Source: Aselliscus stoliczkanus | Lineage: Eukaryota; Chordata; Mammalia; Chiroptera; Hipposideridae | Direction of reading: 5' to 3' | Assembly (NCBI GenBank): GCA_033961575.1 | Contig: CM066737.1 | Location: forward strand, 52,180,771 to 52,244,770 | Length of the DNA: 64,000 nt | Shown: in pieces, positions 56,600-64,000 of the stretch | How the letters are laid out: each line of letters starts with the position of its first letter | How positions within the stretch are numbered: the first letter of the stretch is position 1 | Made by a program: the position numbers and the translations under genes | The notes under the pieces: generated by a model | Seen by the model: only the letters and a program-made list of their open reading frames with translations | What the model was told of the DNA's origin: nothing | Database searches by the model: none

Positions 56600-58150
56600 T
56601 TTAATTTACTCTCCTCCTGCAAACAACTGGTGCTCCATGTGTCAGCTGACTGGTGCCATGGCTACCAAGAGGCCTTTCCATTTCCTTCTGAATTAGGCAA
56701 TTCCTGTGTACATCTGTCACTCCTCCCTGTGTATTCCCAAACCCCATCCCTGACCCACCACTACCACATACACTCATGCCCTTATCTTCTACTGCTTCAA
56801 AGTGAAAGATCACATTACACATGTCCTCTTTGAGCGCCTGGGTCTCACTCTGGCTGCCTGCCCACTCACTCTTCAGGCCCTTGTGAGCTAGCCTCACTGC
56901 TAATGCTGGTTATCACTAACTTGCTTGTTGCCAAATCCAATGGACATTTTTCATTCTTATCTTCCTTGATTTCTCTGCTGCACGAGGTACCTCCTTCTTT
57001 CCTGAAACTCTCTGTTCCCTTGGATTTCATAATGTTGTTCTCTCCTAATTCTTTTCCTACTTTGATTGGGATTCCACAGGGTTCTGTCCTCACCCTACTT
57101 TTCTTTTCACTGTAGGCCTCTCCCAAGGTGGTTTCAGATATTCCAAAGATTTCAGCTATAACTCCTACAATGATAAATATTAAATCTCCATCTCTAACTC
57201 AGACCTTCTCCTTAGCTTCAGGTCAGCATTATCAATTTTAAGCTGGATATCTATGCTTGGATTTTCACTGGCACCACAAACATGTCTCATACAGAATTCA
57301 ACCATCAACCCCCACCAGACATGTTCCTTCCTGAATCCTGTCTCTGCTCCATCTCAACAAATGTCACCACTAAGCATTCCATTACTCAAGCCAGAAACCT
57401 GGGAGTAACACGTGTCTTCTCTTTCCTTTCCCCACTAACACCTCCAATTCATCATCAAATCCTGTCCATTTATCTTAATAAATTCGAGCTCAAATCCATC
57501 CAATTTTTTCCATACCTATTCCTCTCATCTAAGCCTATGTAATTTCTTGCCTGAATTATAATAGCCTCCAGACTTGTCTCCCAACTTCCAGTTTCACCCT
57601 TTCCCATCCACTTGCCACTCTGTTGTCATAACCTTTTCAAAACATAAATATGATCATGAAACTCTTGCCTAAAATCCTTCAGTGGTTCCCCATAGAGCTC
57701 ACTCTTAACTCGAGTGCAATTACAGAGTTGTCCATGGCTTGCCTTTGACCACCTACTCAATATTATCTATCATCACTAAGAGCCTCCCCCTTCAGAAAAC
57801 AAAACAAAACATAACCACAGACATGAACTGAACCATTTACAGTTCACAGAACCTGCTATGTTATTTAATATGTTCCAGGTTTTACACCTTCTACTCCCTT
57901 TACATGTACTCTGTATCACTAACTCTACCTTTTCTCTGCTGACTTGTTTCAATTTACCCATCCTTTAAATCTGAACACAGACTTTACCTTCTTATGAAGC
58001 TTTCCAGGATCTGCAAGGCTCAACTTATCTACTCTTTTCATCATTCCTTTTCTTGCTGAACTATAGCAATCTATTGATTTGTCTGCTCTCTACTGTCTTA
58101 AGAACTCCTGCAGAGCATAAACTGGGTCTTCTAAGACTCTGCTGAAGCAC
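56600..58150 (+). mobile_element. L2-type LINE with reverse transcriptase remnant
   Basis: The plus frame 56903-57115 encodes VAKSNGHFSFLSSLISLL and then GIPQGSVLTLLFFSL, the G-x-PQGSVL block of LINE reverse transcriptases. Downstream come AAACCTGGGAGTAACACGTG and CATCAAATCCTGTCCATTTA in L2 order. Frames are broken, so it is a fossil. Confidence 0.72.
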
Positions 58151-58310
58151 TACAAACTCTTTCATGAAGGACTGACCAACCAACCAACCAATTTGGATGG
58201 GCATGGTTCCAGCCCTACTCTCCACATCCTGGGTTAGCTGTTAGGTTGCTGTGAAGCCGATGAGAGTCTCTGTCTAGGGAGGATTCCTCTCTTCTAAAAG
58301 AAGGCAAAGA

Positions 58311-58434
58311 AGGACTGGCCGAGTGGCACGGTGGTTAAGCGCTGGCTTGGGAAGCCAGTGGCCCCGTTAGGTCCCACATATGAGGGCCAGTGACACTGCC
58401 CTAAAAACAAACAAACAAAAAAAAACAAAACAAT
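58311..58434 (+). mobile_element. A-short SINE (S32)
   Basis: Head GACTGGCCGAGTGGCACG, end ACTGCCCTAAAAACAAACAA. A perfect 15-bp target duplication AAAAGAAGGCAAAGA is at 58296-58310 and 58435-58449. Confidence 0.93.
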
Positions 58435-58479
58435 AAAAGAAGGCAAAGAGACAACCCCCCTCCTCCAATCCACCACCCC

Positions 58480-58690
58480 ACTCTCTTTCCCCCAATATCA
58501 TACATATCTATTACAATTCCATTGACTACACTCCCACACTATACTCCACATCCCGTGACTATATATGTATATATTCAATTATAGTTGACATACAATATTA
58601 CATAGCACTGTGTTGTACACCTGCAACTAATTTTAAAAAATTAAATTAAAAAATAATATAAAAATAAAAAATTCATTCATAAAAAATAAA
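58480..58690. mobile_element. L1 3' UTR scrap
   Basis: First part antisense-like (ACTACACTCCCACACTATAC, CATCCCGTGACTA), then AGTTGACATACAATATTACA running into the sense end CACTGTGTTGTACACCTGCA and an AT-rich tail. A small rearranged L1 3' fragment. Confidence 0.5.
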
Positions 58691-60197
58691 AATTAAAGAA
58701 GGCAAAGAGCCACAGGCAGTCATTTCCATATATTTCTTTAGTTGTTGTTAGCTGTAAGGGTCCCAGCTCTTTCCCACACTCTGGTTCCTACAGCTTGCTT
58801 TGGGAATCTGCTCTACCAAACCCCCCGAGTTTTTGACCTTGACGTCCTCTTTTGTCTGATTGCTTCTTACCAGTACTCTGACTCCACACACAAGAAACTT
58901 GGCAAAATGATGTGTTTTTCTCCCAGCCATTTGGTCTTCCTTTAACGTGAGGGCATTCATGAATAATTGTGAGTCAAAGATAATCACAAACTTTCTCTTT
59001 TAACATTGATTTCACCCTCCTCTCCACCAAACTTTTTGCTTAAAGCCTGTTAGCCTATGCAAAGTTAATGGTCTTGAGTTTCCCTTGTCCTCTTCCTTAT
59101 GAGCGGGGAGAGAAACAGAATTTGCACAGGGAAATAGCCATTGGGTGGCAGTAGGGGAGGGAGGTGAAAAAATCAAGGGTCCATGAGTATTTAAATATAG
59201 TTATTCGAGTGACATCAAAAACATGGCAGCAAGAGGGGTCCCCTTGATCTCTCTCCCCTTCAAATTACAACAAGTCGAACAGCTATAATTCAACAAAAGA
59301 TTCCCTGTGCAACACACAAACACTTTTTAGAGATCTGCACAGCAGAACATCTGAAGGTGGATGAATTAGGGTGAACAGAGGAGAAGGGAAGGGAGAAGTG
59401 CCTAGATGGTGGCTACCGAACAGCCCAGAGTTAACTGCGGGTCCCTAGAAAGGGGAGGATTCAGGCTGCAGATGCACTGTGCATTCTCTGTGGCCCACAG
59501 CCCTGCCTGAGTGATCAGCATATAATATAGCTGAACCCAGCAATTAGGGCAGAGGAGACCTTGAGGCAAAGACTGAATACAGAAGTGTGACAACTGTGGT
59601 CTAACTGCCTCTCTTCACCCTCCCAAAGTTCACCTCCCCCACAGTCTCCCAGTGTTAGCAGGGGGCCCCAGAAAACACTTTAGCAGTGCTGGATTAAAGA
59701 GCAGAATATCTACAGCCCTGAGAACTGGAAAGCCTGTTCCTGAATGGCAGACTCCAGTGACAAGGGAGGAGCTTTAGGGGCGAGGCAGCAGTGGTGTGGC
59801 ATCACCATTATGCAGAGGAGAATAAAGCCACATCACACGAACCTCCTCTCCCAACCCACCCCAAACCCACCTTTCGCAGCTGATCTCAATGGAAGCACCC
59901 AGGGCTGCTGAGGTGCACAGTTCTTCATCTGGCTGCAGTACCATCACTGGGATTTCAGGGTGTCAGAACTCCATTGCCCACCATGGGGATGGTGCCCTTA
60001 GACCGAGTCGACCTGGTCACAGAAGAGACAACCACCTCCCAGGAAATCTTCCACCATGAAAAGTCAGAATAGGACAAGAGAAAATAAACTGCTCCAGCAC
60101 TACCTACTGGAAAACAAAAGAAAGGCTTCTTCATATGAACCTGTTGCAGAATGCACTCCTGTAAATGTCCAGGAAGAAAAATAAAACATTAAATACT

Positions 60198-61140
60198 ATG
60201 AATAACCAAGGTAAGAAGACAACTCAGAAAGAAAATGAAGAATCTCCAAAAACGAACTTAACAGACATGGAAATCTGTGATTTAAATCACAGAGAATTCA
60301 AGATTGCAGTTCTGAAAAAAACTCAACATGGTGCAAGAAAACTCAGATAGGCAGTTTATTGAACTCAGAAATAAAATCAACAATCAAAATGAATACTTTA
60401 CCAAAGAGATTGAAATTTTTTAAAAGAACCAAATAGACATTCTGGACCAGAATAAAAGAGATGAAGAATCAAATAGTGAGCTTAAGAAATAGAGCTGACC
60501 AGATGGAGGAAAGAATTAGTGATATCAAAGATAGAAATCTGGAAATAATGCAAATAAAAGAAGAAAGAGACTTGAGAGTAAAAAGAAATGAAAGAACACT
60601 ACAAGAACTATCTGACTCCATCAGAAAGAGCAATATAAGAATAATAGGTGTACCAGAAGGAGCAGAAAGGGAGAAGGGAACAGAGAGTCTATTCCAACAA
60701 ATAGTCATTGAGAACTTCCAAAACCTATGGAAAGAACTGGATCCTCGCATTCATGAAGCAAACAGAACACCTAATTACCTCAATCCCAACAGGCCTTCCC
60801 CAAGGTACATTATATTGAAGCTGTCAAAAATTAATGGCAAATAAAAAATGCTCAAGGCAGCCAGGGAAAAGAAGATGATAACCGACAAAGGAAAGCCCAT
60901 TAGATTTTTCAGCAGAAACTGTATAAGCCAGGAGGGAGTCGAATCAAATATTCAAACTATTGAAAGAGAGAAATTACTGATTTATCCAGTAAAGCTATCT
61001 TTTAGATATGAAGGAGGATGAAAGACCTTTCCAGATATACACAAGCTGAGGAAATTATCCATTCAAGGCCTGCATTACAAGAAATACTGAAGGGGGTTAT
61101 TCTACCTGAAACAAAAAGACAAAAGGATACAAAACTATGA
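60198..61140 (+). pseudogene. L1-C ORF1p remnant
   Basis: Starts MNNQGKKTTQKEN at 60198. The middle 60461-60844 is open in another frame and shows the coiled-coil end (RADQMEERISDI) and the RRM-like start RIIGVPEGAEREKG. The C-terminal domain ends LQEILKGVILPETKRQ in a third frame, with a stop at 61138. At least two frameshifts disable it. Role as for other L1 ORF1p: RNA-binding trimer. Confidence 0.85.
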
Positions 61141-61599
61141 GTAAGATTATGAACAGACAGACAGAAGCAGGAAATGACAATTCCTACACAGAATATGGCA
61201 CTATACACTTAAAAATAACGTAAAGGGTAAAGGAGATAAAAACATAAAAAAAGAAAAAGAAAAGAAGAAGACTATTTACTACTGCAACTCAGAGATGAAC
61301 TCACAGCATAATTAAGGATATTGGTGATAACAAAAACATAAAAGGGGAGAGAGAATTTGCAGAGAAGAATGGAAATAAGATGCATGCTGAAGAAAAAGGA
61401 CTACTGTATATATGAAGCTTCCTTATACATAAACTTAATGGAAACCACTCAGAAAATGCAGAAGAGATACACATAACATAGAATAGAGGAAACAGAGGGA
61501 AAAATTATGTAATACCACCAAACTAAAATAACATACAGAAACACAAAGGCAAAAATAAAAAACAATGGCGATACCAAACTACCAGAAAAAATAAAGATA

Positions 61600-64000
61600 A
61601 AATGTCTATAGAAATCCTCATATATCAATAATCACCCTAAATATAAATAGACTGAACCCACCAATAAAAAGGCACAGAGTAGCACACTGGATCAAAAAAA
61701 CAAAACCCAACTATATGCTGACTTTAAGAGACACATCTCAGCTGCAAGGACAAATATAGACTGAAAGTAAAAGGCTGGAAAAAATGATACTACAAGCAAA
61801 TAGAATACAGAGAAAACTGGATGTATGCCTACTTATATCTGATCAAACAAACTACAGGATAGAAAAGGTAAGAAGAGACAAAAATGGACATTTCATAATG
61901 ATAAAGGGGGCAATACAACAAGGAGGCATAGCACTTATCATCACATACACTCCCAATCAGGGAGCACCAAAATATACAAAGCAACTACTAACAGAACTAA
62001 AGGGAAAACTGACAAAAAAACACAATTATAGTAGAGGACCTAAACACACCATTGGTAGCTAGGGATAGATCTTCTATACAGAAAAATCAATAAGGAAATA
62101 TCAGTTTTAAATGACACATTAGACCAAATGGACATAATTGACATTTACAGAGCCTTTCATCCTAGAACACACAGAACACTCTCAAGGGTAGACCATATGT
62201 TGGGACATAAAACTAGCCTCAGCAAAATTAAGGAGACTGAAATCATACCAAGCATATTCTCCAAGCACACTGCTTTGAAATTGGAGATCAACTGCAAAAA
62301 AAGGGAGGAAAATCCACAAATACGTGGAGATTAAACAACGTGCTACTAAAGAATGACTGGGTCAAAAAAGAAATAAAAGGAGAGATCAAAAAACACAGAG
62401 AAACAAATGAGAATGAAAATACATTGTATCAAAATTATTGGGATGCAGCGAAAGCAGTATTAAGAGGGAAATTTATATCATCACAGGCCTATCTCAAGAA
62501 AAATCCCAAATAAACAATTTAAATTATGTCTTAAAGAACTAGAAAAAGAAGATCAAATGAAGCCAAAAGCAGCAGAAGGAAGGAAATAATAAAAAATAGA
62601 GCAGAATTAAATGAAACAGAGAATAAAAAGACAATAGAAAAACAATGCAACAAAGAGCTGTTTTTTTGAAAAGACTAATGAAATTGACAAACCCCTAGCT
62701 TGACACAGTAAGGAAAAAAGAGAAGACACAAACAAAATCAGAAATGAAAGAGAAGTCACAATGGACACTGCAGAAATACGAAGGATCACACAAGAATACC
62801 ATGAAGCTCTAAATACCACCCAATTCAACAACCTAGAAGAAATGGACAAGTTTTTAGAAATATACAACCTTCCTAGACTGAATCATGAAAAACTGGAAAA
62901 TCTAAATAGACTGATTAACATTAAGGAAATTGAAACAAACATGTAAAACCTCCCCAAAAACAAAACTTAAGGACTAGATGGCTTCACTAGTGAATTCTGC
63001 CAAACATTCAAAGAAGGCTTACTACCAGTCCTCTGCAAACTCTTCCAAAAAATTGAAGAAGAGACAATACTTCCAACTCATTTTATGAGGTCAACATTTA
63101 CACTGGTACAAAACCTGTTAAGGATAACACAAGAAATGAAAACTACAGACCAAGCCGGCCAAATGGCTCAGTTGATTAAAAGCTCGCTCAGAGTGCGAGC
63201 TCTGAGCATCAGGGTCGCCGGTTTGATTCCCGGCCCGAGCTGAGCAGCCACTGAGCTGCCGGCAGGTTGGCTCAGCTAAAAAAACAAAACAAAACAAAAC
63301 AAGAAAGCTACAGACCAATATGTTTGATGAATACAGATACAAAAATCCTAAACAAAATACTTACAAATCGAATACAACAATACAGTAAAAATATTATATA
63401 TTATGGTTAAGTGGGGTTCATTCCAGGAACACAGGATGTTTCAACATATATAAACTGGCCAATGTGATGCACCACCTAAACAAAATAAAAGATAAAAATC
63501 ATATGCAAAAAAAAGCATTTGACAAGTTACAACATCCATTTATGATTAAAAACACTTAATAACATGGGTATAATAATAGAAGGAAAGTACCTCAACATAA
63601 TAAAGGGCACATACGGTACTCTCAACTAATGTCTTACTGCTGAAAAACTGAAAGCTTTTCCTCTAAAATTAGGAACAAGACAGGCATGGACCCTGTCACC
63701 ACTGTTATTCAACATGGTATTTGAAGTCCTAGCCAGAGCAGAAAAGAGAATGAAATAAAAGGCATCCAAATTGGGAATGAAGAAGTTGAATTGTCACTTT
63801 TTACAGATGACATGATTTTGTATATAGAAAACCCTAGAGGCTCCACCAAAAAAACTATTAGAAACAATAAACTAATACAGTAAAATTGCAGGATACAAAA
63901 TCAGTGTACAAAAATCCATTGTGTTCCTATGTACTAACAATGAAATTTTTTAAAAAAGAAATGAAAAAAAATCATTTTGCAATTGCAGCTAAAAGAATAA
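61600..64000 (+). pseudogene. L1-C ORF2p remnant, partial
   Basis: The endonuclease begins near 61635 (NHPKYK-, then LQGQI). 61784-62062 holds the ILISDQ-like block, KVRRDKNGHFIM and TYTPNQGAPKY. The reverse transcriptase palm motif at 63800-63811 reads FTDD with both Asp residues kept. Stops, frameshifts and SINE S33 break the frame; the C-terminus lies beyond the window. Confidence 0.82.
63153..63302 (+). mobile_element. B SINE in L1-C ORF2 (S33)
   Basis: AGCCGGCCAAATGGCTCAGT, CTCTGAGCATCAGGGTCGC, B box GGTTTGATTCCC, end GGTTGGCTCAGCTAAAA plus (CAAAA)n. The target duplication GAAARCTACAGACCA is at 63138-63152 and 63303-63317. Confidence 0.93.

Larger units (their letters stand above)
52482..64000 (+). 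other. COL4A6: Start of the next COL4A6 intron
   Basis: No GGN-repeat collagen exon with splice sites was found before the window end, so the next exon lies beyond 64000. Contains SINEs, old L1/L2 and a long L1. Confidence 0.7.
59211..64000 (+). mobile_element. Long L1 copy running off the window (L1-C)
   Basis: The 5' end GACATCAAAAACATGGCAGC aligns with the other two L1 5' ends here. 5' UTR to 60197, then ORF1, spacer and ORF2 up to the window end. Interrupted by B SINE S33. Its frames are broken, but ORF1 keeps a 127-codon open piece, longer than in L1-B. Confidence 0.88.

Noticed and set aside
52488..59210. A second COL4A6 exon downstream
   Set aside because: No Gly-X-Y coding stretch with AG and GT borders was found on plus; candidate GG-rich bits lack frame or splice sites.

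Overview
This 64-kb window is mammalian nuclear DNA, almost entirely intronic and repeat-rich, and most likely from a bat. The clues are abundant tRNA-headed SINEs, long interspersed L1 copies, old L2/MIR/hAT fossils shared by mammals, and several Tc1/mariner elements. The long SINE ends in CCCCAATAAAATCTTT plus A and resembles, from memory, the Rhin-1 SINE of horseshoe bats and relatives (Rhinolophoidea). I infer a rhinolophoid-type bat; the species cannot be fixed from sequence alone.

The only host coding sequence I can support is one 81-nt exon at 52401-52481 (+). It has a branch-point-like motif, a polypyrimidine tract and AG before it, and GTAAGT after it. Its 27 codons match the amino-terminal 7S segment of the type IV collagen alpha-6 chain (COL4A6, X-linked in mammals). 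So 1-52400 is one very large upstream intron (probably intron 2 by human numbering) and 52482-64000 is the start of the next intron. No other exon, promoter or RNA gene was found.

Layout: 1-16.5 kb is intron with MIR, hAT, L2 and SINE insertions, a palindromic mariner (12.57-13.71 kb) and a perfect 109-bp tandem duplication (15.5 kb). 16.5-26.0 kb is a composite L1: a 5' L1 piece joined head-to-tail to an L1 that runs from 5' UTR to poly-A. 26.1-27.0 kb is a second palindromic mariner. 27-49.7 kb holds MIRs, L2s, L1 3' ends (one with a 5' inversion inside an L2), microsatellites and many SINEs. 49.7-51.4 kb is a third palindromic mariner containing a SINE nested in a SINE. 51.5-52.2 kb is an unrelated, internally deleted mariner only 200 bp from the exon. 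53.5-59.2 kb holds old L1 and L2 sequence. 59.2-64 kb is another long L1 running off the window end.

Three SINE forms recur and are named in the entries. A-long (about 390-455 bp) has a tRNA-like head, a GC-rich body and an AATAAA...TCTTT tail. A-short (about 100-125 bp) has the same head cut at CACTGCCCTC and followed by an A-rich tail. B (about 150 bp) has a related head carrying CTCTGAGCAGCAGGG and ends GGCTCAGCTAAAA.

The most unusual structure is a three-member family of mariner-derived elements. Two inverted copies of the transposase 3' half flank a shared asymmetric core that still contains the original 5' terminal repeat.
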